Below are positions 11,347 to 22,293 of a stretch of 64,000 bases of DNA, one piece after another. Both the position numbers and the translations under genes were made by a program. How positions within the stretch are numbered: the stretch's first letter is position 1; every line of letters starts with the position of its first letter. The stretch covers positions 62,001 to 126,000 of the forward strand of contig NZ_LQOY01000081.1 in assembly GCF_002101675.1 (NCBI RefSeq). Reading direction: 5' to 3'. Origin of the DNA: Mycobacterium gordonae (GTDB lineage: Bacteria; Actinomycetota; Actinomycetes; Mycobacteriales; Mycobacteriaceae). A model generated the notes under the pieces. That model was not told the origin of the DNA and ran no database searches. It was given only the letters and a program-made list of their open reading frames with translations.

Positions 11347-12249
11347 TCACCCGTTGGGGCCGGGGAGGACCGGCTGGCCGGCCACCGGTCCACCCGCGGG
11401 CGCCGGCCCAGTGGGTGCGCCCTTGCCGGTCCCGGACATGGTGGTGATGGGAGCGCCAACCGGTGCGCCGGCCGGCACGGGTGCGCCGACAGGGACAGGT
11501 CCGGCGACCGGGACAGGTGCGCCGATGGGGACGGGTGCGCCGACCGGCACCGGTGCGCCGATGGGGACGGGTGCGCCGACCGGCACCGGTGCGCCGATGG
11601 GGACGGGTGCGCCGACCGGCACGGGTGCGCCGATGGGGACGGGTGCGCCGATGGGTACGGGCGCGCCGATGGGCACGGGCGCACCTACCGGGACCGGCGC
11701 GCCGACCGGCACCGGAGCCGCGATCGGACCGGGTACCACCACTGGCGCGACCGCCGGCACGGCAGCCGCGCCCACCGGCCCAGGCACCACTACGGGCGCA
11801 CCCACACCCGACATGCCGGTGATAGGAGCGCTCGCCGCGCCGCAGTTCTCCACTGGCGTTGTTCCGGCCGCGGGTGCTGGTCCACCGGCGGGGGCCGCCG
11901 GTCCGCCGGCCGGCGCTCCACCGGCACCGGCTGCCCCACCACCGGCACCGGCGCCACCTCCCGCTGCTGCGGGGCCGCCGTAAGCGCAGCATGCCGGGGC
12001 TCCGGCCGTGCCCGCGCCTGCCGCGCCGGCTCCGGGGGCTCCCGCTCCGGGGGCACCAGCTGCGGGGACCCCGGCGCCGGGGACTCCGGCGGGGACGCCG
12101 TCGGCGGTGCCCGACATTCCCTGGATGCACGCGTGGCCGCCCGTTTTCAGCGGTACCGCTGCCGCGATCGGGCTCAGCGACAATGCGGCGCCGCACACCC
12201 CTGCGGCGGCAGCAATCACCTTGAGGTTGAATCGATCGAAGATCGTCAT
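11347..12249 (-). CDS. Secreted proline/glycine/valine-rich repeat protein, Rv1435c-like
   Basis: 300 residues. A short basic N-terminus and hydrophobic core ([19 protein letters not shown], then AAAVP) form a Sec signal peptide, so the product is exported. The mature part is almost only Ala, Pro, Gly and Val, with fourteen tandem hexapeptides of the type [12 protein letters not shown] near the C-terminus. I chose the ATG at 12249 because AAGGAG lies nine bases upstream; an ATG 18 bases earlier overlaps that site. The M. tuberculosis homologue is, from memory, about 200 residues, so this allele is longer. Four Cys residues lie outside the repeats. Function unknown; a cell-wall role is inference. 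Confidence 0.85.
   Translation of the reverse strand: MTIFDRFNLKVIAAAAGVCGAALSLSPIAAAVPLKTGGHACIQGMSGTADGVPAGVPGAGVPAAGAPGAGAPGAGAAGAGTAGAPACCAYGGPAAAGGGAGAGGGAAGAGGAPAGGPAAPAGGPAPAAGTTPVENCGAASAPITGMSGVGAPVVVPGPVGAAAVPAVAPVVVPGPIAAPVPVGAPVPVGAPVPIGAPVPIGAPVPIGAPVPVGAPVPIGAPVPVGAPVPIGAPVPVGAPVPIGAPVPVAGPVPVGAPVPAGAPVGAPITTMSGTGKGAPTGPAPAGGPVAGQPVLPGPNG
11467..11718. repeat. 18-bp coding minisatellite (fourteen APVP(I/V)G units)
   Basis: Fourteen consecutive 18-bp units lie inside the secreted repeat protein. Eleven are exact APVPIG or APVPVG hexapeptides; the last three toward the C-terminus are degenerate ([18 protein letters not shown]). Ile- and Val-bearing units alternate in places, giving a 36-bp higher-order period at the DNA level. 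The unit preserves frame, so slippage would change protein length without breaking it. Confidence 0.9.
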
Positions 12250-12401
12250 CAACGTCAACTCCTTCATTCGCGCTCCAGCAGATCCGTCTGGCCGCTCCGG
12301 ACGACCGGCTTGATTGTTAGACGCCGATGCAACAGACAAACCGCGCCGCACCGTGCCGTATCCAAATGGTGACGTTCGGGAACGTTTAGCCCCAGCCACA
12401 T

Positions 12402-12423
12402 GTTGTGATCGTTAAATCACAAC
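12402..12423. promoter_or_regulatory. Perfect inverted repeat GTTGTGAT-N6-ATCACAAC, candidate operator
   Basis: Two perfect 8-bp half-sites separated by CGTTAA lie in the divergent region between the secreted repeat gene and gap, 94 bases before the gap start. The half-site contains TGTGA, as in CRP-type sites, but TGTGA and TCACA are eight bases apart rather than the canonical six. It may bind a CRP-like or other dimeric regulator of the glycolytic genes; the factor is inference. Confidence 0.55.
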
Positions 12424-12468
12424 GGCCGCCACCGGTCAGGCCGCACCGCGGTTTAGGCACTGATCTAG

Positions 12469-13536
<1,068 letters not shown>

Positions 13537-13538
13537 CC

Positions 13539-14777
13539 GTGGCCGTCCCGAATCTGAAAAACCTGCTCGCCGAGGGTGTTTCGGGCCGCGGCGTGCTGGT
13601 GCGCTCCGATCTGAACGTGCCGCTCGACGAGGACGGCAACATCACCGACGCCGGACGGATCACGGCCTCGGTGCCGACGTTGAAGGCACTGCTGGATGCT
13701 GGCGCCAAGGTGGTCGTCACCGCTCACCTCGGCCGGCCGAAGGACGGTCCGGACCCGAAGTACTCGCTGGCGCCGGTGGCCGCGGCGCTCGGCGAACAGC
13801 TCGGCCGGCACGTGCAGCTGGCCGGGGATGTCGTGGGCACCGATGCGCTGGCCCGTGCCGAGGGACTCACCGACGGGGACATCCTGTTGCTGGAAAACAT
13901 CCGCTTCGACAAGCGCGAAACCAGCAAGGACGACGACGAACGCCGCGCTCTGGCCAAGCAACTGGCCGAATTGGTCTGGCCTGGTGGCGCTTTCGTGTCG
14001 GACGGCTTCGGCGTGGTGCACCGCAAGCAGGCCTCGGTGTACGACATCGCCACCTTGCTGCCGCACTACGCGGGCACCCTGGTCGCTGACGAGATCAAGG
14101 TGCTGCAGCAGTTGACCAGCTCCACCGAACGGCCGTACGCGGTGGTCCTGGGCGGATCGAAGGTGTCGGACAAGCTCGGCGTCATCGAGTCACTGGCCAC
14201 CAAGGCCGACAGCATTGTGATCGGTGGCGGAATGTGTTTCACATTCCTTGCAGCACAGGGCTATTCGGTGGGTAAGTCGCTCCTCGAAGAGGACATGGTC
14301 GACACCTGCAGCAGACTGCTGGAGACCTATCACGACGTGTTGCGGCTGCCGGTGGACATCGTGGTGACCGAGAACTTCGCCGCCGATTCGCCGCCGCAGA
14401 CCGTGCCCGCCAACGAGATCCCCGATGATCTGCTGGGTCTGGACATCGGCCCGGGGTCGGTCAAGCGGTTCACCACGTTGCTGTCCAACGCCAGAACCGT
14501 CTTCTGGAACGGACCGATGGGCGTCTTCGAGTTCCCGACTTACGCCGAGGGCACCCGGGGCGTCGCCGAGGCGATCGTCACGGCGACCGGCAAAGGCGCG
14601 TTCAGCGTGGTCGGCGGCGGCGACTCCGCTGCTGCGGTGCGCGCCCTGAAAATTCCAGAAGACGCGTTCTCGCACATATCCACCGGCGGCGGCGCGTCGC
14701 TGGAATACCTTGAGGGCAAATCACTTCCGGGCATCGAGGTGCTTGGTGAGCCCCAGCCGACCGGAGGTGACTCGTGA
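13539..14777 (+). CDS. pgk: Phosphoglycerate kinase
   Basis: 412 residues, the same length I recall for M. tuberculosis Pgk. The GTG at 13539 gives the expected start [20 protein letters not shown]. The frame extends far upstream only as a shadow of gap. Hallmarks: RSDLNVPLD near the N-terminus, [19 protein letters not shown] in the hinge region and GGGDSAAAV for nucleotide binding near the C-terminus. It transfers phosphate between 1,3-bisphosphoglycerate and ADP. The start lies two bases after the gap stop, and its stop overlaps the tpiA GTG, so translation of the three genes is likely coupled. Confidence 0.98.
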   Translation: MAVPNLKNLLAEGVSGRGVLVRSDLNVPLDEDGNITDAGRITASVPTLKALLDAGAKVVVTAHLGRPKDGPDPKYSLAPVAAALGEQLGRHVQLAGDVVGTDALARAEGLTDGDILLLENIRFDKRETSKDDDERRALAKQLAELVWPGGAFVSDGFGVVHRKQASVYDIATLLPHYAGTLVADEIKVLQQLTSSTERPYAVVLGGSKVSDKLGVIESLATKADSIVIGGGMCFTFLAAQGYSVGKSLLEEDMVDTCSRLLETYHDVLRLPVDIVVTENFAADSPPQTVPANEIPDDLLGLDIGPGSVKRFTTLLSNARTVFWNGPMGVFEFPTYAEGTRGVAEAIVTATGKGAFSVVGGGDSAAAVRALKIPEDAFSHISTGGGASLEYLEGKSLPGIEVLGEPQPTGGDS

Positions 14778-15559
14778 GCCGCAAGCCGTTGATCGCCGGC
14801 AACTGGAAGATGAACCTGAATCACTTCGAGGCGATCGCGCTGGTGCAGAAGATCGCTTTCTCGTTGCCGGACAAGTATTTCGACAAGGTCGACGTCACCG
14901 TCATCCCGCCGTTCACCGACCTGCGCAGCGTGCAGACGCTGGTCGACGGCGACAAACTGCGGCTGACCTACGGCGCACAGGACCTCTCGCAGCACGACTC
15001 GGGTGCCTACACCGGTGAGATCAGCGGGGCGTTCCTGGCCAAGCTGGGTTGCACCTTCGTTGTGGTGGGCCACTCCGAGCGCCGCACCTACCACAACGAG
15101 GACGACGCGTTGGTGGCCGCCAAGGCCGCGGCCGCGCTCAAGCACGAGCTGACCCCGATCGTCTGCATCGGCGAGCACCTTGAAGTCCGCGAAGCCGGAA
15201 ACCACGTGTCGCACAACATCGAACAGCTGCGGGGCTCGCTGGCCGGCCTCTCGGCCGAGCAGATCGCCAAGGTCGTCATCGCCTACGAGCCGGTCTGGGC
15301 GATCGGCACCGGCCGGGTGGCCAGCTCGGCCGACGCTCAGGAGGTATGCGCGGCGATCCGAGAGGAACTCGCGACGCTCGCCTCGCCGCAGATCGCCCAG
15401 TCGGTGCGGGTGCTCTACGGCGGCTCGATGAACGCGAAGAACGTCGGCGACCTGGTCGCTCAGGACGATATCGACGGCGGTCTGGTCGGCGGGGCGTCGC
15501 TGGACGGGGAGCAGTTCGCGACGCTGGCGGCTATTGCTGCCGGGGGACCGCTGCCCTGA
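14774..15559 (+). CDS. tpiA: Triosephosphate isomerase
   Basis: 261 residues forming a complete TIM barrel. The substrate Lys is in GNWKMN (N-terminus), the electrophilic His in VVGHSERR, the catalytic Glu in [11 protein letters not shown], and the phosphate-binding loops include [10 protein letters not shown] and [10 protein letters not shown]. It interconverts dihydroxyacetone phosphate and glyceraldehyde-3-phosphate. The GTG start overlaps the pgk stop (GTGA). Last gene of the glycolytic cluster; stem-loops follow immediately. Confidence 0.98.
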   Translation: MSRKPLIAGNWKMNLNHFEAIALVQKIAFSLPDKYFDKVDVTVIPPFTDLRSVQTLVDGDKLRLTYGAQDLSQHDSGAYTGEISGAFLAKLGCTFVVVGHSERRTYHNEDDALVAAKAAAALKHELTPIVCIGEHLEVREAGNHVSHNIEQLRGSLAGLSAEQIAKVVIAYEPVWAIGTGRVASSADAQEVCAAIREELATLASPQIAQSVRVLYGGSMNAKNVGDLVAQDDIDGGLVGGASLDGEQFATLAAIAAGGPLP

Positions 15560-15590
15560 TCACGGCCCGTCGTGATTCGGGCGTGGCCCG
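15559..15590. terminator. Paired hairpins after tpiA, candidate terminator
   Basis: Two adjacent perfect hairpins start on the tpiA stop: ATCACG-N6-CGTGAT at 15559-15576 and CGGGC-GTG-GCCCG at 15578-15590. They lie between convergent genes, where a shared terminator is expected. There is no U-tract. Confidence 0.45.
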
Positions 15591-15623
15591 ATCACGTTGC
15601 CTTCCGGTGCACGGTAGGGATTG

Positions 15624-16112
15624 TCAGGGCAGAATGCCGACCATGCGCAGCACGAGTAATAGTGGCATCAATATGAAGAAAAACGCGAATATCGCCGCCG
15701 TCGCGATAGTGGCGCCGACATTGTTGTATTTCTGTGGCGGTGGACCGAGCGAACCGAAGCCGTAAGCCCATATCGGGACTTTATATTCAAGTTCGACCAG
15801 GTGGCCGGCGGGGACGTCGACGTCGGTGTACGCCGGGCCCGCCTGCGGCGGCAACCAGTACTCGACATGCACTTCTACGCGATGCGGGCCGGGTCGGGTG
15901 GGCACCACATTTCGACCCCACTTGGCCGGCGGGGCGGGATACCCATCGACCAGTATCTTCGGCTTGAACAGGGCCATCGTGATCGCGGGGGGAAAGTAAC
16001 GGGCGGTGACCGCGATGCCCTGGCCCGGCGGCGGGGGATACCCAGAGTGGTGCTGAGTTGACGGGTGCGGCGGATTCGGGGCGTTGGGCCCCGGCTGCCA
16101 GGGATCGCTCAT
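15624..16112 (-). CDS. Proline-rich single-pass membrane protein, Rv1439c position
   Basis: 162 residues. Residues 1-30 are Pro/His/Gln-rich (MSDPWQPGPNAPNPPHPSTQ), the middle is a beta-rich domain, and the C-terminus has one strong membrane segment (ATIATAAIFAFFFILMPLLL). The middle resembles small mycobacterial proteins that carry a conserved PxHxVEVHVEY-type strand, but I assign no function. I start at the ATG giving MSDPWQPG because Pro-rich starts of this sort are common; 18 further codons are open upstream. Convergent with tpiA. A GCGCCA-N5-TGGCGC inverted repeat lies about 50 bases upstream of the start. Confidence 0.7.
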   Translation of the reverse strand: MSDPWQPGPNAPNPPHPSTQHHSGYPPPPGQGIAVTARYFPPAITMALFKPKILVDGYPAPPAKWGRNVVPTRPGPHRVEVHVEYWLPPQAGPAYTDVDVPAGHLVELEYKVPIWAYGFGSLGPPPQKYNNVGATIATAAIFAFFFILMPLLLVLRMVGILP

Positions 16113-16408
16113 GGCGGTCAACCATAATTCATCGCTCGCGGCATACCAATAGTCCCACTGCGCCAATTTCTGGCGCCGGTCAGCACGGCGATTGCGGGTG
16201 CGCTGGAGCGCAAAAGAATGAATGCAATGCCCGATTCAGGACCTTCCGAGATTTCACCTGGGGAACGAAAGCTCACAATTGTGCATGATTTGAATTGCGT
16301 GAATTGTTGACCCGCGCAGTAGTCGATCTTCGCCTGTGCAGCTGACCGCCGCTAAAGGTTCGGTCGACGCACCAGCGACCCCGTCAGGCCCGCAGGCTCA
16401 TGACGCGT
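16113..16408. other. Intergenic spacer upstream of the Rv1439c-like gene
   Basis: No gene seen in this 296-bp stretch, which is more A+T-rich than its neighbours. It holds the inverted repeat GCGCCA-N5-TGGCGC at 16160-16176, close to the start of the leftward membrane gene, and the 10-bp palindrome CACAATTGTG at 16274-16283. Either could be a regulator site; nothing further supports this. Confidence 0.5.
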
Positions 16409-16642
16409 CTAGCGGTACTTGATCAGCAGGGCCATGCCGACGATGGACACCAGCCAGATACCCACGATGAACAGCGTCAGCCGGTCCAGGTTCTTCTCCA
16501 CGACCGTCGACCCGGACAGGCTCGACTGCACGCCGCCACCGAACAGCGTCGACAGGCCGCCACCCTTGGCGCGGTGCAGCAGCACCAGCAACACCACCAG
16601 CACGCTGGTGACCACCAGGGTGATCTGTAGAGCCAATTCCAT
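16409..16642 (-). CDS. secG: Preprotein translocase subunit SecG
   Basis: 77 residues with two transmembrane helices (ALQITLVVTSVLVVLLVLL and LTLFIVGIWLVSIVGMALLI) joined by the conserved Gly-rich loop HRAKGGGLSTLFGGG. SecG joins SecYE and assists Sec-dependent export at the inner membrane. Length and topology are standard. In M. tuberculosis I recall secG (Rv1440) on the same strand as gap-pgk-tpiA; here it is opposite, next to a leftward protease gene. Confidence 0.93.
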   Translation of the reverse strand: MELALQITLVVTSVLVVLLVLLHRAKGGGLSTLFGGGVQSSLSGSTVVEKNLDRLTLFIVGIWLVSIVGMALLIKYR

Positions 16643-16684
16643 AACGGGCAGCCTACCGAACGTGCGGCACAGGCCGGCGATGGG

Positions 16685-17731
16685 TCAGTTGGGAGGCCCG
16701 TCGGCAAGCGTCACCGGCACGGTGTGGCTGACACGCTGACCGTCGACATAGGTCACCGAGACGGTGTCACCGGGATGATGCCGGTCGACCAGGTCGGTCA
16801 GCGCGGTTGCGTCGGCAAGGCGTGTGCCGTCAACCGCGGTGATGGTGTCACCGCTTCCCAGACCAGCCGCCTCGGCGGGGGATCCGCCCAGCACGCCGGT
16901 GACGGGAACGCCCGCGGGTCCCCCGTTGGTGACCGCGACGCCCAGGATGCCGGTCGGCCCGACGTGCACCGATCCCGCGGAATTGCCGGCGCGGATCGAG
17001 TCGGCTATCGGCAAGGCGCGGTTGGTCGGAATCGCGAAGCCGCCGGTACTGGTCATCTGGTAGGTCTCCGAAGCGGCGGTGACAATGCCGACGACCTGGC
17101 CGTTGCGGTCAACCAAGGGTCCGCCGGAATCTCCTGGCCGGACGTTCGCGCCGAATTCGATCAGGCCGGAGAGCTGCTCACTGCTTCCGGTGAGTTGGTC
17201 GTTGGCAACGATCGTTTGGTTCAGTGCTTTCACATTGCCCGATGCGGGGGTCAATCCCGCGCCCTCCGGGAATCCGACGGCCGTGACCGGGTCGCCGACC
17301 CGCACGCTCGACGAGTCGGCGGTGGGAGCTACCGGCAGACCGGCGGCGCCGCGGAGCTGCAACACGGCGATGTCGTTTTTCCGGTCGTAGCCGATCACGT
17401 CCGCCGGGTAGACCTGTCCGTTGCCGGTATTCGTGACCGTGATCGTGGCGGCGCCGCGGATGACGTGATTGTTGGTCAGCACGACACCGTCCGGGCTCAG
17501 CACGACGCCCGTGCCGGTGCCAACCGCGCGTTGAGCGGGGATTGCGGTGTCGATGCGCACGACGCCCGGCTCTACCCGAGTGGTATCCACCACCAGACCC
17601 GGTGCCAACTTCACATCGGCCGACGCCGGGTGCGCGGCGTTCAGTCCAGCCGTCCCAAGGACGAGTATCAGCACCAGCGAAAGGATCCAATGCCAGGCTG
17701 ATACGAGTGGGCGACTTCTGGTTTCGGGCAT
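16685..17731 (-). CDS. PepA-like secreted trypsin-family serine protease with PDZ domain
   Basis: 348 residues. A hydrophobic signal or anchor ([20 protein letters not shown]) directs export. The S1C (HtrA-like) triad is complete: His89 in LTNNHVI, Asp120 in [10 protein letters not shown] and Ser202 in RPGDSGGPL. Residues about 255-340 form a PDZ domain ([20 protein letters not shown]). Overall layout is close to mycobacterial PepA/Mtb32A; it appears to be a paralogue at a different locus. Likely handles periplasmic protein quality control or processing. Lies 42 bp upstream of secG on the same strand and divergent from ppc. Confidence 0.85.
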   Translation of the reverse strand: MPETRSRPLVSAWHWILSLVLILVLGTAGLNAAHPASADVKLAPGLVVDTTRVEPGVVRIDTAIPAQRAVGTGTGVVLSPDGVVLTNNHVIRGAATITVTNTGNGQVYPADVIGYDRKNDIAVLQLRGAAGLPVAPTADSSSVRVGDPVTAVGFPEGAGLTPASGNVKALNQTIVANDQLTGSSEQLSGLIEFGANVRPGDSGGPLVDRNGQVVGIVTAASETYQMTSTGGFAIPTNRALPIADSIRAGNSAGSVHVGPTGILGVAVTNGGPAGVPVTGVLGGSPAEAAGLGSGDTITAVDGTRLADATALTDLVDRHHPGDTVSVTYVDGQRVSHTVPVTLADGPPN

Positions 17732-17841
17732 GCGGCCTTTTACCCGGGTCCCGGCCGCTCAAACTCGCCGCCGTTCGCCCCGGTCGGGCCGCACCCGTGC
17801 CCAAATGGCCGACTCGAGGGTCTGCACCGATACTTAGACAC

Positions 17842-20649
17842 ATGGTTGAGGTGACCGATACCGCCCTAGACCCGATCGGCGACGTCCATCGCACCAAGCT
17901 GGGGCGTGAGGCGACCGAGCCGATGCGGGCCGACATCCGGATGCTGGGCGCCATCCTCGGTGACACCGTGCGCGAGCAGAACGGTGAAGAAGTGTTCGAC
18001 CTCGTCGAACGTGCGCGGGTGGAATCGTTTCGGGTGCGGCGCTCGGAGATCGACCGCACTGAGGTGTCCCGCATGTTCGACGGCATCGATATTCACCAGG
18101 CCATTCCGGTCATCCGGGCGTTCACCCATTTCGCGTTGCTGGCCAACGTCGCCGAGGACATCCACCGCGAACGCCGCCGCAGCATTCACGTCACCGCAGG
18201 AGAGCCGCCCCAGGACAGCAGCCTGGCCGCCACCTACGCGAAACTCGACCGCGCCGAACTGGATTCGACCACGGTCGCCAAAGCCCTCGAAGGGGCGCTG
18301 GTCGCCCCGGTGATCACCGCCCACCCCACCGAGACCAGGCGACGCACCGTCTTCGTCACCCAGCACCGGATCACCGAGCTGATGCGCCTGCACGCCGAGG
18401 GGCACACCCAGACCGACAGCGGCCGCAGCATCGAAACCGAATTGCGCCGCCAGATTCTCACCTTGTGGCAGACCGCGATCATCCGGCTGTCCCGGCTGCA
18501 GATCAGCGACGAGATTGCCGCGGGCCTGCGCTATTACCCGGCCTCGTTCTTCGAGGTGCTGCCCAAAGTCAACGCCGAGGTGCGCGAGGCGCTGCGCGCG
18601 CGCTGGCCCGACGCTGACCTGCTGTCGGGACCGATGTTGCAGCCGGGTTCCTGGATCGGGGGGGACCGTGACGGAAACCCGAATGTCACCGCCGACGTGG
18701 TCCGCCTGGCCACCGGCAGCGCCGCCTACACGGCACTGTCCCACTACCTGGCCGAACTCGACCAGCTCGAGCAGGAATTGTCGATGTCGTCGCGGCTGCT
18801 CACGGTGACCCCGGAGCTCGCCGAACTGGCCGAAGGGTGTCAGGACAAGGCGCGCGACGACGAACCCTACCGGCGGGCGTTGCGCGTGATCCGTTCCCGG
18901 CTGAGCGCGACGGCCGGCGAAATCCTCGACGAGCAGCCGCAGCACCTACTCGACCTCGGGCTGCCGGCATACGCCACGCCCGCCGAATTGCGCGCCGACC
19001 TCGACACCATCGACGCCTCACTGCGCACGCACGGCAGCGCGGTGCTGGCCGACGACCGGCTGGCGTTGCTGCGAGAAGGCGTGCACGTATTCGGTTTCCA
19101 TTTGTCCGCCCTGGACCTTCGGCAGAACTCCGACGTGCACGAGGAGGTGGTCGCCGAACTGCTGGCATGGTCGGGGGTGCATCCCGATTACGCCTCGCTG
19201 TCCGAAGACGAACGCGTCGAGTTGCTGGTCACTGAGCTCGGCACCCGCCGCCCGCTGGTGAGCCCGGGGGCGAAGCTGTCCGAACTGGCGCGCAAAGAAC
19301 TCGACATCATCGGTGCCGCTACCTTCGCGGTCCAAACTTACGGTCCCGCAGCCGTTCCCAACTACGTCATCTCGATGTGCCGGTCGGTGTCGGACGTGCT
19401 CGAGGCGGCCATTCTGATGAAAGAGGCCGGGCTGCTGGACGCTTCGGGAGACGAGCCCTACTGTCCGGTCGGGATTTCGCCGCTGTTCGAGACCATCGAC
19501 GACCTGCACAACGGCGCGGCGATTCTGCAGGCGATGCTTGATCTTCCGCTCTACCGCGCCATGGTGGCCGCCCGCGGCGACATGCAGGAAGTCATGCTCG
19601 GATACTCCGATTCGAACAAGGACGGCGGGTACCTGGCCGCCAACTGGGCGGTCTACCGCGCCGAGCTGGCCCTGGTCGACGCCGCTCGCAAAGGCGGAAT
19701 TCGGTTGCGGCTCTTCCATGGTCGCGGCGGTACGGTGGGCCGCGGCGGCGGCCCCAGCTACCAGGCGATCCTGGCCCAGCCTCCGGGGGCGGTGAACGGA
19801 TCGCTGCGGCTCACCGAGCAGGGCGAGGTGATCGCCGCCAAGTACGCCGAACCGCAGACGGCCCGGCGCAACCTGGAAAGTCTGTTGGCCGCGACGCTGG
19901 AGTCCACGCTGCTCGACGTCGAAGGCTTGGGTGACGCGGCCGAGCCGGCTTACGCGGTGCTCGACGAGATCGCCACCCTGGCGCAGCGCGCATACGCCGA
20001 ATTAGTCCATGACACACCGGGGTTCGTCGAGTATTTCAAAGCATCCACCCCAGTCAGTGAAATCGGGTCGCTGAATATCGGTAGCCGGCCGTCGTCCCGC
20101 AAACCGACGCAATCGATCTCGGACCTGCGGGCCATCCCGTGGGTGCTGGCGTGGAGCCAGTCGCGGGTGATGCTGCCGGGCTGGTATGGCACCGGAATGG
20201 CGTTCGAGCAATGGATCGGCGCGGGACCGGAAAGCGAAGAGGACCGGTTGGGGGTGCTGCACGAGCTGTACCAGCGCTGGCCGTTCTTCCGCAGCGTCTT
20301 GTCCAACATGGCGCAGGTGCTGGCCAAGAGTGATCTCGGGCTGGCCGCCCGCTACTCGGAGTTGGTGGACGACGAGGCCTTGCGCAGCAGGGTTTTCGAC
20401 AAGATCGTCGACGAGCACCATCGCACCATCGCGATGTACAAGCGCATCACCGGCCAGGAGGACCTACTCGCCGACAACCCTGCGCTGGCGCGTTCGGTGT
20501 TCAACCGGTTCCCTTATCTAGAGCCGTTGAACCACTTGCAGGTGGAGCTGCTGCGTCGCTACCGCTCCGGTGAGGATGACGAGTTGGTGCAGCGCGGCAT
20601 CCTGCTGACCATGAACGGTCTGGCGAGCGCGTTACGTAACAGCGGATAG
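17842..20649 (+). CDS. ppc: Phosphoenolpyruvate carboxylase
   Basis: 935 residues, full length. It carboxylates phosphoenolpyruvate with bicarbonate to oxaloacetate, an anaplerotic step. The first catalytic His161 is in [11 protein letters not shown]; the second block is [12 protein letters not shown]; the glycine/Arg loop is [14 protein letters not shown]. The C-terminus ends ALRNSG where most family members end RNTG. The ATG at 17842 gives [14 protein letters not shown]; the open frame upstream is a shadow of the divergent protease. From memory M. tuberculosis H37Rv lacks ppc while M. leprae and several slow growers keep it, so the gene helps exclude the M. tuberculosis complex. Confidence 0.97.
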   Translation: MVEVTDTALDPIGDVHRTKLGREATEPMRADIRMLGAILGDTVREQNGEEVFDLVERARVESFRVRRSEIDRTEVSRMFDGIDIHQAIPVIRAFTHFALLANVAEDIHRERRRSIHVTAGEPPQDSSLAATYAKLDRAELDSTTVAKALEGALVAPVITAHPTETRRRTVFVTQHRITELMRLHAEGHTQTDSGRSIETELRRQILTLWQTAIIRLSRLQISDEIAAGLRYYPASFFEVLPKVNAEVREALRARWPDADLLSGPMLQPGSWIGGDRDGNPNVTADVVRLATGSAAYTALSHYLAELDQLEQELSMSSRLLTVTPELAELAEGCQDKARDDEPYRRALRVIRSRLSATAGEILDEQPQHLLDLGLPAYATPAELRADLDTIDASLRTHGSAVLADDRLALLREGVHVFGFHLSALDLRQNSDVHEEVVAELLAWSGVHPDYASLSEDERVELLVTELGTRRPLVSPGAKLSELARKELDIIGAATFAVQTYGPAAVPNYVISMCRSVSDVLEAAILMKEAGLLDASGDEPYCPVGISPLFETIDDLHNGAAILQAMLDLPLYRAMVAARGDMQEVMLGYSDSNKDGGYLAANWAVYRAELALVDAARKGGIRLRLFHGRGGTVGRGGGPSYQAILAQPPGAVNGSLRLTEQGEVIAAKYAEPQTARRNLESLLAATLESTLLDVEGLGDAAEPAYAVLDEIATLAQRAYAELVHDTPGFVEYFKASTPVSEIGSLNIGSRPSSRKPTQSISDLRAIPWVLAWSQSRVMLPGWYGTGMAFEQWIGAGPESEEDRLGVLHELYQRWPFFRSVLSNMAQVLAKSDLGLAARYSELVDDEALRSRVFDKIVDEHHRTIAMYKRITGQEDLLADNPALARSVFNRFPYLEPLNHLQVELLRRYRSGEDDELVQRGILLTMNGLASALRNSG

Positions 20650-20679
20650 CGGGCAATCCCTTCAGGCGAAGGGAGCCAG

Positions 20680-21501
20680 ATGTCTGACCTCAAGAACGGC
20701 CCACCGCCAGCGGTCTCCCCGGCCCAGGTGGCTCAGAACGGCGTTTTCGAGAAGTTCGCCCGCGCCGGATTCGTGGTGAGCGGGATACTGCATCTGATCA
20801 TCGGCTACCTCGCCATACGAGTCGCGCTCGGTGACGGCGGCACCGCGGACCAGTCCGGGGCCCTGGCGACGCTGGCGGCCCGACCCGGTGGGCCCTTCGT
20901 CCTCTGGATCGCCGCTGTCGCCTTAGTGACGCTCGGTCTATGGCGGCTGATCGAAACGGTTCTCGGGCGCGCGGTCGAGCGCGATTCCCACGGTTCGCCG
21001 GGCGGCATGCAGCGGGTGAAGACCTTCGGTGTGGCCGTCGTCTATCTCGGGTTCGCCTACTCCACTTTCGGATTCGCCCGAGGCGCCGGGAGATCCGCAG
21101 GTGAGCAGAGCTCGAGCCTGAGCGCCCGGCTGATGCAGAGCACGGCCGGCACCATCGCGCTGATCATCTGCGGACTGGGCGTCGTCGGGATCGGCGGATA
21201 CCACGTCTACAAAGGCGCCGGCCGCCACTTCGTCGACGACCTCAACGGCAGGTCAGGCAAGCTGGTGCGCCGGCTCGGGGTGGCAGGTTACGTCGGTAAA
21301 GGCGTCGTCATCGCCACCGCGGGTGTGCTGGTGGTGATCGCCGCATCCCGCTCGGAACCGAACAAGGCCACCGGACTCGACGGGGCCCTCAAGACCCTGG
21401 GCGCCCAGCCCTATGGAGCAGTGTTGCTGATCGCCGCCGGCGCGGGCATCATGACCTACGGCCTCTACAGTTTCGTCTTGGCTCGATCAACCAAGATGTG
21501 A
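20680..21501 (+). CDS. DUF1206 multi-pass membrane protein
   Basis: 273 residues with six hydrophobic segments arranged as three similar pairs, each opening with a (F/V)ARAGFVVSGILHLIIGYLA-like stretch. This three-repeat layout is the DUF1206 signature. The ATG follows AAGGGAG by a short spacer and lies 30 bp after the ppc stop, so it may be cotranscribed with ppc. Its 3' end overlaps the convergent PIG-L gene by 15 bases. Molecular function is not known. Confidence 0.8.
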   Translation: MSDLKNGPPPAVSPAQVAQNGVFEKFARAGFVVSGILHLIIGYLAIRVALGDGGTADQSGALATLAARPGGPFVLWIAAVALVTLGLWRLIETVLGRAVERDSHGSPGGMQRVKTFGVAVVYLGFAYSTFGFARGAGRSAGEQSSSLSARLMQSTAGTIALIICGLGVVGIGGYHVYKGAGRHFVDDLNGRSGKLVRRLGVAGYVGKGVVIATAGVLVVIAASRSEPNKATGLDGALKTLGAQPYGAVLLIAAGAGIMTYGLYSFVLARSTKM

Positions 21502-22290
21502 GGGTCCGGAGGTCGTATCGTCGAAGATGTTGTCGCGCAAGGGCGCCGGCGCGGCCGCCGGATCAACGAACCATTCGTACCGGAAGATCGCGCCCAACAC
21601 CGGGGGTGGTAGGCGTAACAAGGCCCCGTAGACACGAGCACCCAAGCCGGTGCCCAGCTGCGAGCGATGAGCGGCGACCGCATCCCGCTTCTGCCGGGCG
21701 GCCCTGCGGACATCGATTTGGTGAGTGATGGTGGCACGCGGCGCGTAGGCGTCGCCGAGCACATCGGGGTCGTACGGCGGGGGCAGGCGCAATAGGTGAC
21801 AGAGGTCGTTGATCCTGCGCAGCAGTTCACGCGGCATCGTCGCCTCGAGAACCCTTGGTGTGCCGGCCAGTTCCGCGGCCCGCTTGCCGACGTGATGCAC
21901 CTGCACATGATCGCGGTGACCGTACCCGCCGTTGGCCTGATAGCTGAGCAGCAAGTGCGCGTTCTCCGAGCGAAGGATCGCCGCCAGGCGCTGCGCGGCC
22001 TCTTCGACATCGGCTCTGCCGAAACGCACCCGGCCCGGCGGGTCGGGGTAGAAGTCGGGACCGTACCCGCTGTCGGCGTAGCCCAGGCACTCCGTCCGCT
22101 GCGCGCCGAGAATAGCGGTGCTCGAATGCAATTCGTGCAGACGGGTAGGGTCATCCGCGCTGTCCATCCGTCCGTCGGTGGCCGTGACCACCACCACCCG
22201 ATGGCCGGCCGCGGCCGCTTTGGCCAGCGTGCCGCCGGTCAAGATCACCTCATCGTCCGGGTGAGCGTGGAAGGCAACGACGGTGGACAT
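21487..22290 (-). CDS. PIG-L/LmbE-family zinc-dependent deacetylase
   Basis: 267 residues. The metal-binding motif AHPDDE occupies residues 9-14, the second His block is GYGHRDHVQVHH in the middle, and the nucleotide-like TATDGRMDSAD follows the second strand. Relatives include MshB and Mca of mycothiol metabolism and N-acetylglucosaminyl deacetylases; this protein does not obviously match either of those, so I leave it unnamed. It starts three bases after the P450 stop, implying an operon. It may deacetylate an N-acyl sugar or a small-molecule conjugate linked to the P450 product; that link is inference. Confidence 0.85.
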   Translation of the reverse strand: MSTVVAFHAHPDDEVILTGGTLAKAAAAGHRVVVVTATDGRMDSADDPTRLHELHSSTAILGAQRTECLGYADSGYGPDFYPDPPGRVRFGRADVEEAAQRLAAILRSENAHLLLSYQANGGYGHRDHVQVHHVGKRAAELAGTPRVLEATMPRELLRRINDLCHLLRLPPPYDPDVLGDAYAPRATITHQIDVRRAARQKRDAVAAHRSQLGTGLGARVYGALLRLPPPVLGAIFRYEWFVDPAAAPAPLRDNIFDDTTSGPSHLG

Positions 22291-22293
22291 GTC

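Noticed and set aside
11467..11718. Regular 18-bp spacing resembling a CRISPR array
   Set aside because: There are no unique spacers; the units are contiguous, coding and only 18 bp long.
11354..11983. 209-codon plus-strand frame rich in TGAP repeats
   Set aside because: It is the antisense of the secreted APVPIG protein, which has a signal peptide and ribosome-binding site on the other strand.
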